A stretch of DNA of 13,347 nucleotides from Candidatus Cloacimonadota bacterium. Its GTDB lineage: Bacteria; Cloacimonadota; Cloacimonadia; Cloacimonadales; Cloacimonadaceae. The notes beneath the pieces were generated by a model that saw only the letters and a program-made list of their open reading frames with translations, had not been told where the DNA came from and searched no databases. The stretch is taken from the NCBI GenBank assembly GCA_023230795.1, contig JALNWR010000057.1:1-13347 (forward strand), read 5' to 3'. The position numbers and the translations under genes were made by a program. This document shows, piece by piece, positions 1 to 7,054 of the stretch. Every line of letters starts with the position of its first letter. Positions within the stretch are counted from its first letter, which is position 1.

Positions 1-1
1 C

Positions 2-2131
2 ACTTTTCACGATCCAACAGACGAGATTCATGATCGTTTATTGTATTCATATGTGCCGTACGCTATTCAATGCCATACAATGCGCTACAAGTCATATCCA
101 ACCAACAACAATGGCGACTATCCATATAATGAAGGTCAAACAAATACGCTCATGAATAGCATTGCAGAGTGGGGAAATGGATCCTCTTGGAGCAGAAAAT
201 ATATTTCAGAGAATTATCAGGATATAAATGCGATTTTGGACGAAATAAGGCAAAGCTCATCCAGTATTGACGAAAACAGGTCATATACAGGACCAAATCC
301 TGCTCAGGACACAGAAAGCATTCAGTTTGTTGTGGATAAAAATGCTCACTCTTTAACAGCAAATATTTCCATAAATCGTTATTGTACCGAAAGCACCGAC
401 ATTATTGATTTCAGTTTGTTAAGCCCCAGTGGGGTGGATGTAACGCAGAATCCAGATAATTATGAATTCTATACATCTTTGGGGAGGGCAGAGATTACTT
501 TCCCAGACGAGGGTGTTTGGGAAGCTGTAATCGTACGCCCTCCTACAAGCACATTTGTTGCAAGCTATAGTTTCTCTGCCCAGGTCCAGTCTGACCTGGA
601 AGTACATTTCTCTTCTCCTCCACGTAAACATGATTTAAACAAACCATTACACTTATCAGTGGAAGTAAAAGACTATCTTAATCCGGTTACAGGTGCCGAC
701 GTTAGGGTCTGCTTAGTAAGAGATGATTGGTCTTTTGAGATAATTTTGTTTGACGACGGTTTTCATAATGATGGACAAGCAGATGATGGCGTATATAGCA
801 ATTACTTTTATGCATATGCTGAGGTGTTACAGGAGTTTCCAAATAATGCAGATGGCATGTATGATCTACTCTTTGAAATAAATGCTCCATCTCTTACGGC
901 AAGAAGAGTCAAACGATACCGAATCGAGATGGTAACTCCAGAGGAATTTCCCTATTCAGCCACAGGAAGAAGCTTACATCCGGGATGGAACTGGGTAGGA
1001 TATCCCAGGTTGCAAAGGGATGGGCTCGGTGAATCCATTGAATATGCAAATCTATCTTTAGTCCCTTATCTTCACGACATATTGCATTATGAAGATTCTG
1101 CTCAGTATTCTAACAATCACTGGACTTATTATGGACTGGAGTCTCTAAAAAGCCCGGCTGGCTATAAGCTGAGAATAAACAGTACTGAAGATGTAAAGCT
1201 GTATGAGCTGGGGACAATAGTGGATACCCTGATGGTGCATCCATTATACCGGGGCCAATGGCACTGGTACACATATCCATGTTATGAAAGAGCTGTTCCC
1301 CAAGAAGCATTACTGGGTGCCATCAACTCCATAGACTATATCATGGCTGAAAGATGGAGTATGAAGAAAGAAAATGGAGAGTGGATCGTCGATGGCATAA
1401 GACCACATCTGAAATATGGAGATTCCATTATGATTCATGCTACGCGGAATAGTTCTTTTGTTTGGAACAGTCCTCTGACCACTCCGGACATTGTTGAACT
1501 ACAAAAACCAATTCACTTTACTTTTGAAGATAAGCCCGATTATGAAACTATCATGATAGAATCAATCGAAGGTAATCAGGAATATTCTGAGATTGGCGTA
1601 TTTCAGGATGATGAATGCATCGGAGCCAGGGTTATCCAGGCATATCCCATTCAGATCCTGGCATATTCGACCCCACCGGAAGAAGGAGGAGGCAATCTCA
1701 GCTTTTTGCTATATTCTGAAAATAAAGCAGTCGTTACAGCTATTCCCAGCTCCGATTTGTACGAGATCAATACTGATCCTCCCCATAGTCTCGCACCAGA
1801 GCATTATGGCTTTCGCAGTTTTAGCTTAGTAGCGGATAATGAACAACTGCCGGTGACTTTGGCCCTGCATTCAAATTATCCTAATCCATTCAATCCCTCT
1901 ACGACGATAAGTTTCTCTATCCCCACAAGTTCAAAGGTAAAATTAACTGTTTACAATATTAGAGGCCAGAAAGTCAGAGAACTATCGAATTGCATTATGG
2001 AACGTGGCCAGCACAGCATTCAATGGGATGGCAGAGATCATAGAAATAGCCCTGTGAGTTCAGGACTATATTTTGCCCAGGTGGTACATGAAAGAAAAAG
2101 CAGAACTATCAAGATGATGCTGATGAAATAG
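2..2131 (+). CDS. Exported multidomain protein with T9SS type A sorting domain (5' end outside window)
   Basis: The frame is open from the first complete codon (nt 2) and no start with a ribosome site is visible, so this is the C-terminal 709 residues of a longer protein; the TTG at 41 is not a credible start. Residues about 45-80 (IAEWGNG..., then a helix ending ILDEIRQ) resemble the end of a von Willebrand A domain. About 95-180 is a beta-sandwich like those that follow VWA in CLCA-type proteins. An acidic DDGFHNDGQADDGVYS motif (from residue 251) is typical of CARDB/choice-of-anchor X modules. Two related modules follow, beginning GWNWVGYP (328-335) and GQWHWYTYP (418-426). The last ~90 residues are a FlgD-like sorting domain (NYPNPFNPSTT, YNIRGQKVREL, WDGRD, SGLYFAQV). 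By family knowledge the tail directs outer-membrane secretion and is cleaved or anchored. The VWA assignment is inference; surface location is likely. It is visibly more AT-rich than the exported proteins after 9209. Confidence 0.85.
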   Translation, partial: TFHDPTDEIHDRLLYSYVPYAIQCHTMRYKSYPTNNNGDYPYNEGQTNTLMNSIAEWGNGSSWSRKYISENYQDINAILDEIRQSSSSIDENRSYTGPNPAQDTESIQFVVDKNAHSLTANISINRYCTESTDIIDFSLLSPSGVDVTQNPDNYEFYTSLGRAEITFPDEGVWEAVIVRPPTSTFVASYSFSAQVQSDLEVHFSSPPRKHDLNKPLHLSVEVKDYLNPVTGADVRVCLVRDDWSFEIILFDDGFHNDGQADDGVYSNYFYAYAEVLQEFPNNADGMYDLLFEINAPSLTARRVKRYRIEMVTPEEFPYSATGRSLHPGWNWVGYPRLQRDGLGESIEYANLSLVPYLHDILHYEDSAQYSNNHWTYYGLESLKSPAGYKLRINSTEDVKLYELGTIVDTLMVHPLYRGQWHWYTYPCYERAVPQEALLGAINSIDYIMAERWSMKKENGEWIVDGIRPHLKYGDSIMIHATRNSSFVWNSPLTTPDIVELQKPIHFTFEDKPDYETIMIESIEGNQEYSEIGVFQDDECIGARVIQAYPIQILAYSTPPEEGGGNLSFLLYSENKAVVTAIPSSDLYEINTDPPHSLAPEHYGFRSFSLVADNEQLPVTLALHSNYPNPFNPSTTISFSIPTSSKVKLTVYNIRGQKVRELSNCIMERGQHSIQWDGRDHRNSPVSSGLYFAQVVHERKSRTIKMMLMK

Positions 2132-2204
2132 TGTCATATGACTATAGGTTGCCTTAAGGCCTTTCTGTAAAAGGTTTTCTCAGGCATAGCCAAAATGAGG
2201 ATTG

Positions 2205-2228
2205 GGGCACGGTCATTTGATCGTGCCC
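2205..2228. terminator. Strong hairpin between convergent genes
   Basis: Arms GGGCACGGTC (2205-2214) and GATCGTGCCC (2219-2228) pair over 10 bp with one G-T wobble around an ATTT loop. The hairpin sits in the 208-nt gap between the + strand exported-protein gene and the - strand transporter gene, so it could terminate both. The T-run on either side is poor (CTTACTCATT on the + strand), so efficient intrinsic termination is inferred from position and stem strength only. Confidence 0.6.
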
Positions 2229-2339
2229 TTACTCATTCATTTACAGCTATTGCTGAGAGTTTGAGGCCCTGCGATGTATGGTGCCCAGTAAAGTAAAGCA
2301 CTCTATAGCTTGCAAATAAAGATAGTTCAGCCTTAGCAC

Positions 2340-3728
2340 TTAGCCCCGTTTCCCCACTCTCAGCCGCCAACCTATGATCCTGCTCATGGTATAAGCCAAG
2401 GCTTCCCGCAGGGGCACAGAGCGGTATTCACGCACCAGAGCCAGAGGGATGAGGGCAGCCCAGCGCGCCAAAGCTCCCACTCCAAAGACCACCTGTTCAG
2501 GGTCTAAGACCCGAAATCCCAGATTCAGACTATCGGGGTAGAAGATACCGCTGGCCAGGGTGGAGCTCATCATAAATAGTCCTACCACCGCGGCATAGAT
2601 TCCGCTATAAGCCTGCTCCCGGCGTTTTGGCGCGATAGACAGCACAAAGTTCGTGGTGATGATCCCCGTTCCAGCCCACATAAATCCGGAGGAGATGCCT
2701 TCTATCCAGAGGATTGAATGATTTTGGGCAGTCATAAACAGCCAAAACAGCGGATTCAGTCCTCCTAAAAACACGCAAATCTTCATGGCGGTTTTATTGC
2801 CAAAACGATCGATAAACTTACCCCAAAAGCCAAAGGACAAGAGAGATGCGCCCATATGCAGAGTATTATACAGCTGCACCTCAAAGAGCCCCATCTGTAG
2901 ATTCTTTAGCATGAAGGGACTCCAGAATGGACTGCCGATTCCGGTGGCCAGCATCCACCAGGAGCCAAATACCAGAAGCAGCCGGAAATTCTTGTTTTGA
3001 AAAGGCTCACGAAAGACCTGCCTGAGGCTCTGTGCGGGGAAATGAGCCCGTTTCCGCTCCGGTTGCAAAGCTAGAAAAGACAGTCCTATGATCCCGATGA
3101 TGGAGGCAAAGATAAAGATAAAAGCCAGAAACAGCGCCTGATTCTGTGGAACGAAAAAGCTCTCTGCGCCCAGACGGGCAATATAGCTCAGCCCTCTGCT
3201 GCCGCCTTCAAAGAGGTCCACATGATAGCTGACCACGTAGCTTATAATCAGTCCGATTACCAAAAGAATCTGATTGCGCCGCGCCAAGAATCTGCCTCTG
3301 ATGCGCAGTGGAATCAGATCACTCACCCAGGCGATCCAGATATTAGCCCCCGTGGCCTGAAATCCCGCACTGAAAAAGAGCAGCGTGAGCATAAACCAGA
3401 TGCCATCCTGGCGAGACGGAAACAGCAGCGCCAGCCCCAAAAACAGAGTCAGAAACCGCCCAATCAAAGTAATCCAGATGCAAGGCCACTTCCTCTGCGA
3501 AATATGATGCGAAAAAGCCACTCCCAAGGGCTGCCATATCGCGGAAAGTTGACCTATAGCGGAGAGTAAACTGTATTGCAGAGGCCCCGCGCCCATCAAA
3601 ACCATGAGTTTGGTGATGAACGAACTGCCGATCTGAGCCAGATTACCATAAACTTGGGCAAAGGCTCCTTCCGTGATGGAGCTGCGATAGACCCGCCTGA
3701 TCAGGCTGCCGCGCTTGTTTTTTGACAT
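2340..3728 (-). CDS. Major facilitator superfamily (MFS) transporter
   Basis: A 462-residue inner-membrane protein with about 12 predicted hydrophobic spans, and the usual MFS size. The first half has spans near residues 25-75, 85-105, 110-135 and 155-175, then a loop and another span near 205-225. A charged cytoplasmic linker (QPERKRAHFPAQSLRQVFREPFQ) separates the halves. The second half contains FGFWGKFIDRFGNKTAM, which resembles the MFS loop motif G-x3-D-R-x-G-x-K/R seen between spans 2-3 and 8-9. I chose the ATG at 3728, not the one 21 nt upstream, because GGAAGGAAAG lies just before it. Substrate is unknown: nothing in the sequence or the convergent/divergent neighbours points to one. 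It stands alone on the - strand, with the repeat island upstream. GC content looks higher than in the exported-protein gene it faces. Confidence 0.88.
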   Translation of the reverse strand: MSKNKRGSLIRRVYRSSITEGAFAQVYGNLAQIGSSFITKLMVLMGAGPLQYSLLSAIGQLSAIWQPLGVAFSHHISQRKWPCIWITLIGRFLTLFLGLALLFPSRQDGIWFMLTLLFFSAGFQATGANIWIAWVSDLIPLRIRGRFLARRNQILLVIGLIISYVVSYHVDLFEGGSRGLSYIARLGAESFFVPQNQALFLAFIFIFASIIGIIGLSFLALQPERKRAHFPAQSLRQVFREPFQNKNFRLLLVFGSWWMLATGIGSPFWSPFMLKNLQMGLFEVQLYNTLHMGASLLSFGFWGKFIDRFGNKTAMKICVFLGGLNPLFWLFMTAQNHSILWIEGISSGFMWAGTGIITTNFVLSIAPKRREQAYSGIYAAVVGLFMMSSTLASGIFYPDSLNLGFRVLDPEQVVFGVGALARWAALIPLALVREYRSVPLREALAYTMSRIIGWRLRVGKRG

Positions 3729-3806
3729 CTGCTTTCCTTCCGCTATCATTTCTTAGATTCCTATGCTTGAGATCTGAGATTTTTGTCCACACTTTTTTCT
3801 GAGAAA

Positions 3807-3848
3807 GCGAATCCGGGGGAGCGAATCTTGGGATGCGGATCTTGAGAA
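3807..3848. repeat. Three 14-nt tandem repeats
   Basis: Units are GCGAATCCGGGGGA (3807-3820), GCGAATCTTGGGAT (3821-3834) and GCGGATCTTGAGAA (3835-3848). They abut exactly and share GCGRATC plus a G-rich tail. They mark the transporter-proximal edge of the repeat island. Confidence 0.6.
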
Positions 3849-3867
3849 GCCGAACTCCGATTCGGCT
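3848..3867. repeat. Inverted repeat, 7-bp stem
   Basis: AGCCGAA (3848-3854) and TTCGGCT (3861-3867) are perfect complements around a 6-nt loop, CTCCGA. First of a row of short hairpins; no T-run follows on either side. Confidence 0.6.
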
Positions 3868-3894
3868 GTGGAGTGATTCAGTAACGCAAGCTTC

Positions 3895-3912
3895 AGCGAA
3901 CTTAAGTTCGCT
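3895..3912. repeat. Perfect 18-bp palindrome
   Basis: AGCGAACTTAAGTTCGCT equals its own reverse complement over all 18 bases. It could form a hairpin or be a dimeric protein-binding site. It is separated by one base from the next hairpin. Confidence 0.7.
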
Positions 3913-3913
3913 C

Positions 3914-3931
3914 GGGGAATCGGAATTCCCC
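3914..3931. repeat. Inverted repeat, 7-bp stem
   Basis: GGGGAAT (3914-3920) and ATTCCCC (3925-3931) pair perfectly around CGGA. The segment AATCGGAATTCCC (3918-3930) recurs exactly at 4492-4504, on the other side of the 54-nt array. Confidence 0.65.
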
Positions 3932-3969
3932 GCCCACCCAAACTTTGGACTTGGCTTTAACTTGTGTTC

Positions 3970-4005
3970 GACTCGAGCTGACTCGAAGCCTCGAGTGGAC
4001 TCGAG
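3970..4005. repeat. Cluster of CTCGAG motifs
   Basis: CTCGAG occurs at 3972-3977, 3990-3995 and 4000-4005, with a one-base variant CTCGAA at 3982-3987; three of the four are preceded by GA. The cluster is bracketed by TTTAACT (3956-3962) and its complement AGTTAAA (4004-4010), so the whole block can fold back on itself. Confidence 0.55.
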
Positions 4006-4054
4006 TTAAAACTGGGTTAAAATCAAATTGAAGGCACAAGCGTGGATTAGCACT

Positions 4055-4069
4055 TGGGAGGCCCTCCCA
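4055..4069. repeat. GC-rich inverted repeat
   Basis: TGGGAGG (4055-4061) and CCTCCCA (4063-4069) are perfect complements separated by one base; a realistic hairpin has a 6-bp stem and a GCC loop. It lies 15 nt before the first 54-nt repeat unit. Confidence 0.6.
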
Positions 4070-4084
4070 GCTACCCAAACGCCT

Positions 4085-4388
4085 GAGTCCCAGCGGGACG
4101 ATATTCCCGATAGCAAAACACCAGCCACACAATCACCTGAGTCCTGTAGGGACGATATTTCAGATAGCAAACAATATGCCACACAATCACCTGAGTCCTG
4201 TAGGGACGGCATTTCAGATAGCAAAATACAAACCCGACAATCACCTGAGTCCTGTAGGGACGGCATTTCAGATAGCAAAACACAAACCCGACAATCTCTT
4301 GAGTCCTGTAGGGACGATATTTCAGATAGCAAACAATATGCCACACAATCACCTGAGTCCTGTAGAGACGACATTTCAGATAGCAAAG
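4085..4388. repeat. Tandem array of six 54-nt units
   Basis: Units start at 4085, 4139, 4193, 4247, 4301 and 4355 with an exact 54-nt period; the last is truncated near 4388. The conserved part runs from GAGTCCTGTAGGGACG through ATTTCAGATAGCAAA, followed by about 20 nt of more variable sequence. Units 2 and 5 are identical over all 54 nt and units 3 and 4 differ at three positions, giving an order of 1-A-B-B'-A-6. GTCCTGTAGGGAC can form a 5-bp mini-hairpin; in unit 1 the loop is changed and the stem is perfect (GTCCC/GGGAC). Because 54 is a multiple of 3 and stops are rare, two frames on each strand stay open through the array (for example 4028-4408 + and 4006-4386 -), giving repeats such as SPVGTAFQIA or ESCRDDISDSK. 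I judge these non-coding: none has a good ribosome site or signal peptide. The function is unknown. Confidence 0.85.
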
Positions 4389-4491
4389 ATCGACTCGACC
4401 ATAATTAGGCTCTCTTGAAAAATGGGGGAATGCCTGCTTAACAGGAATATTGACAACTGCTTAAAAAATGTCGATCTGCTGTGCGATAAGA

Positions 4492-4504
4492 AATCGGAAT
4501 TCCC
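4492..4504. repeat. Second copy of AATCGGAATTCCC
   Basis: This 13-nt sequence is an exact direct repeat of 3918-3930. Here the preceding GGGG is absent, so the hairpin is lost. The two copies flank the 54-nt array at a distance. Confidence 0.5.
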
Positions 4505-4566
4505 TCCCGGATACCGCCCCATCCAGGCAGACTGCAAAGGAGACGAGATGAATCTATGTCAGCCTT

Positions 4567-4603
4567 CAGGACTCAAGTAGTTGTTGCATATAGCAAAGAT
4601 CGA
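4567..4603. repeat. Degenerate fragments of the 54-nt repeat
   Basis: CAGGACTCA at 4567-4575, continuing to CATAT at 4587-4591, resembles the reverse complement of the array unit (CAGGACTCAGGTGATTGTG..CATAT). TAGCAAAGATCGA at 4591-4603 is identical to 4381-4393, at the end of the array, in direct orientation. The block looks like a remnant of array sequence just upstream of copB. Confidence 0.4.
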
Positions 4604-4679
4604 ATTATTATGTATCTAACAGAATCTTGATCTTTTGAGTTTAATGAATGCAAAATCAGCAAAAGCAAGGAGAATCATT

Positions 4680-6749
4680 ATGCTATTAAATCTTGTTACC
4701 GAGCACGATCGTAAGGATAAATCGCACAAAAAAGATACGAGCACTATGAATCATAAAAAGAATGGGTCTGATACGGAGCATCCGGGCGATCATCACGATC
4801 ACATGTTAAATGATTTTAAGAAAAAATTTATTGTTTCGTTGATCCTTACCATACCGATTCTTATCCTGTCGCCAATGTTCTTATCGTTGCTGGGAATTCC
4901 TGTCATTGTCAAATCCCCCCTCGCCCCCTTTCTGCTTTTTGGTTTATCTTCTATAGTGTATTGGTATGGCGGCTTACCATTTCTAAAGGGCATGATCAGA
5001 GAGCTAAAAGAAAAGCAGCCCGGGATGATGACCCTAATAGCTGTGGCGATATCTACAGCTTACTTTTATAGCACTGCGGTTCTGTTTGGACTCAGCGGTA
5101 CCGATTTCTTTTGGGAATTGGTAACTTTGATTGATATCATGCTGCTTGGGCATTGGATAGAGATGAAATCCGTAATGGGTGCTTCAAAGGCCCTTGATGC
5201 TCTGGCCCAGCTTTTGCCCAGCGATGCTCATAGGATCATGCCCGATGGCAGCATCGAAGACGTCCCGGTTCATCTTCTGAATAAAGGCGATAAAATAGTT
5301 ATTAAACCGGGTGAAAAGATCCCTGCAGATGGTGATATCATAGAAGGACTATCCGCGGTCAACGAAGCTATGCTTACCGGAGAATCCAAACCGGTTACGA
5401 AAAAGAAAGGCGATGAAGTGATAGGCGGTTCTATAAACGAAGAAGGCTCTCTGACGGTGGAGGTAAAAGGAACTGGAGAAGATTCATTTTTGGCTCGCGT
5501 AATAGAGCATGTAAGAAAGGCTCAAAAGAGCAAATCCAAAACTCAAGACTTGGCAAATAGGGCAGCATCGTGGTTGACTTATGTAACCCTGGGAAGTGGT
5601 GCGATATCTCTGTTAGTCTGGTTTTTTATCGTGAATCAGGACTTGGCATTTTCTTTGGAAAGGGCAGTGACAGTGATGGTTATCAGTTGCCCGCATGCCC
5701 TGGGACTGGCTATCCCTCTGGTAGTAGCGGCGACCACATCCATAGCAGCAGCACATGGACTATTGATTAGAAATAGAAACTCATTTGAACAGGCCCGCTC
5801 TTTGAGCACAGTGATATTTGATAAAACCGGAACCCTGACCGAAGGGCGTTTTGGGGTGACAGATACGCTGCCGTTTGACCAGGAATATGAAGGATCAATG
5901 CTTAAGTATGCCGCTTCAGTAGAGGCTTATTCTGAACACCCCATTGCCAGAGCTATCGCAGAGTCTGTTGATGATCTGTGGGAAGTAGAAGATTTTCAGG
6001 CAATAACCGGAAAAGGTGCGATGGGAAAGGTAAAAGGTAAAGAAATCAAGATAATGGGACCCGGATACCTCAGAGAACAGAACATAGAAACAGAGGATGC
6101 CAGGATATCTGATCTACAGTCACAGGGCAAGACAGTTGTTTTTGTGTTTATCGACGATGTTTTAGCCGGAGCCATAGCCCTGGCAGATATTGTCAAAGAA
6201 GAATCAAGCCATGCCATCCAGGCCTTAAAAGCTCTTGGTATTCGCTCTATAATGTTGACTGGAGACAATGAGCGCGTCGCGGCCTGGGTGTCCGAAAAGA
6301 TCGGCATTGACGAATATTTTGCTGATGTCCTACCTGAGGATAAATCCAATAAAATCAAAGAAGTGCAAGCCCGAGGAATGCGCGTGGCAATGATTGGCGA
6401 TGGCGTAAATGATGCTCCAGCTCTGGCCCAGGCAGACCTGGGTATCGCCATCGGAGCAGGCTCTGGAGTAGCTATAGAAACCGCGGATGTGATCCTGGTA
6501 AAAAGCAACCCCCTGGACGTAGTTTCGGTGATCCATTTATCAAAAGCAACCCATCGCAAAATGGTGCAAAATCTTCTCTGGGCCACTGGATATAATGTGA
6601 TAGCTATTCCTCTGGCTGCTGGAGTACTATATTCCTTTGGCATCCTGCTTAGTCCTGCTTATGGAGCTGTTTTGATGACCATAAGCACAGTAATCGTGGC
6701 AATCAATGCCCGCTTGTTGCGCATAAAAAGTAAGGACTTAAGTGAGTAA
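4680..6749 (+). CDS. copB: Copper-translocating P1B-type ATPase, CopB family
   Basis: A 689-residue inner-membrane pump expected to export Cu (or Ag) using ATP. The N-terminus lacks a CxxC metal domain and instead carries seven His between residues 9 and 41 (including HHDH), as in CopB proteins. In order: membrane spans, the actuator-loop TGES (233-236), the metal-site CPH (337-339), the phosphorylation motif DKTGT (Asp381), the nucleotide-binding HP (420-421), GDGVND (573-578), YN (638-639) in the penultimate span and MTISTVIVAINA (from 666) in the last. CPH with YN and M-x-x-ST is the P1B-3 signature; CPC (CopA) is not present. The start at 4680 is preceded by AAGGAG at 4667-4672; the in-frame TTG 4635 and ATG 4644 have no such site. 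Followed by the small membrane protein and DUF302 genes. All catalytic residues are intact. Metal specificity (Cu+ or Cu2+) is not resolved by sequence. Confidence 0.93.
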   Translation: MLLNLVTEHDRKDKSHKKDTSTMNHKKNGSDTEHPGDHHDHMLNDFKKKFIVSLILTIPILILSPMFLSLLGIPVIVKSPLAPFLLFGLSSIVYWYGGLPFLKGMIRELKEKQPGMMTLIAVAISTAYFYSTAVLFGLSGTDFFWELVTLIDIMLLGHWIEMKSVMGASKALDALAQLLPSDAHRIMPDGSIEDVPVHLLNKGDKIVIKPGEKIPADGDIIEGLSAVNEAMLTGESKPVTKKKGDEVIGGSINEEGSLTVEVKGTGEDSFLARVIEHVRKAQKSKSKTQDLANRAASWLTYVTLGSGAISLLVWFFIVNQDLAFSLERAVTVMVISCPHALGLAIPLVVAATTSIAAAHGLLIRNRNSFEQARSLSTVIFDKTGTLTEGRFGVTDTLPFDQEYEGSMLKYAASVEAYSEHPIARAIAESVDDLWEVEDFQAITGKGAMGKVKGKEIKIMGPGYLREQNIETEDARISDLQSQGKTVVFVFIDDVLAGAIALADIVKEESSHAIQALKALGIRSIMLTGDNERVAAWVSEKIGIDEYFADVLPEDKSNKIKEVQARGMRVAMIGDGVNDAPALAQADLGIAIGAGSGVAIETADVILVKSNPLDVVSVIHLSKATHRKMVQNLLWATGYNVIAIPLAAGVLYSFGILLSPAYGAVLMTISTVIVAINARLLRIKSKDLSE

Positions 6750-6828
6750 GCCTACGATAAAAGCGAAAACATATTAGCAGGCAGAAAAACACCTTGCTAT
6801 TGCACCAAAACAAGATAGACTATATGTA

Positions 6829-6859
6829 TGTGTAACACGTGTGTAAGCGTGCTTATACA
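6829..6859. promoter_or_regulatory. Candidate operator upstream of the small membrane protein gene
   Basis: TGTGTAA occurs twice, starting at 6829 and 6840, one helical turn (11 nt) apart. The second copy is the left arm of a 20-nt imperfect palindrome (6840-6859, TGTGTAAGCGTGCTTATACA) with 8 of 10 symmetric pairs. An ACACGTGT palindrome overlaps the first. A weak TTGCAC...TATATG pair (6800-6826) lies just upstream, so a regulator bound here could cover a start site. This is inferred from symmetry alone. Confidence 0.3.
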
Positions 6860-6871
6860 AATATAACTTGG

Positions 6872-6892
6872 CTGTTGCCTTAAAGGCAGCAG
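6872..6892 (+). promoter_or_regulatory. Hairpin just upstream of a ribosome binding site
   Basis: CTGTTGCCTT and AAGGCAGCAG pair with one G-T wobble around a single base, realistically an 8-bp stem with a 5-nt loop. It ends five nt before the AAGGAG (6897-6902) of the 45-codon gene and has no T-run. It may protect or process mRNA 3' of copB, or modulate translation; nothing shows which. Confidence 0.35.
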
Positions 6893-6908
6893 GCAGAAGG
6901 AGACTATC

Positions 6909-7046
6909 ATGATGCACGGCTACTGGGGTTGGATGAACAACTGGTATGGTGGCTTAACCTGGCTGCTTGCCGCAATCGGTATAGTCATAATTGGCTTGCT
7001 GTTAGCGATATTGATAGTGCTATTGCGCAAGCAAAAGGATAAATAG
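6909..7046 (+). CDS. Small Trp/Met-rich single-span membrane protein (45 aa)
   Basis: A 45-codon gene with a good ribosome site, AAGGAG at 6897-6902, six nt before ATG 6909 (a second ATG follows at once). The N-terminal 18 residues are aromatic and metal-ligand rich (MMHGYWGWMNNWYGG, three Met and one His). They are followed by one hydrophobic span of about 23 residues (LTWLLAAIG to LLAILIVLL) and a short basic tail, RKQKDK. The basic tail predicts an N-out, C-in orientation. Small proteins of this look, with WG/YG/M-rich heads and one helix, are common beside copper ATPase and DUF302 genes; I know no assigned function. It ends 8 nt before the DUF302 start, so the two are surely co-transcribed. 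A role as an ATPase partner or periplasm-facing metal binder is inference. Confidence 0.75.
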   Translation: MMHGYWGWMNNWYGGLTWLLAAIGIVIIGLLLAILIVLLRKQKDK

Positions 7047-7054
7047 GAAAGACA

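Larger units (their letters stand above)
3729..4679. other. Gene-free repeat island between the MFS and copB genes
   Basis: About 950 nt between divergently transcribed genes. I find no protein family or RNA gene I can name in it. It holds 14-nt tandem repeats, a run of short perfect hairpins, CTCGAG motifs, the 54-nt tandem array and degenerate fragments of these, each listed separately. The promoters of the transporter (leftward) and copB (rightward) should also lie here, but I see no convincing -35/-10 pair for either. A weak TATTAT at 4606-4611 could be a -10 box for copB, without a good -35. Confidence 0.75.

Noticed and set aside
41..43. TTG as the true start of the first exported protein
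   Set aside because: The frame is open upstream to the window edge, there is no ribosome site and no signal peptide follows, so the gene must begin outside the window.
4085..4388. CRISPR array
   Set aside because: The 'spacers' are not unique: units 2 and 5 are identical throughout and units 3 and 4 nearly so. The period is an exact 54 nt and no cas gene is present.
4006..4418. Repeat proteins on either strand over the 54-nt array
   Set aside because: Four overlapping frames stay open only because the period is a multiple of 3. None has a convincing ribosome site, signal peptide or known family, and their N-terminal parts fall in the palindrome region.
4635..4679. Longer N-terminus for CopB from TTG 4635 or ATG 4644
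   Set aside because: There is no ribosome site before either, whereas AAGGAG sits 7 nt before ATG 4680, and the extra residues do not resemble CopB N-termini.
5996..6643. 215-codon - strand open frame inside copB
   Set aside because: It lies entirely within the catalytic region of the ATPase gene and shows no domain; shadow of a strongly conserved coding sequence.
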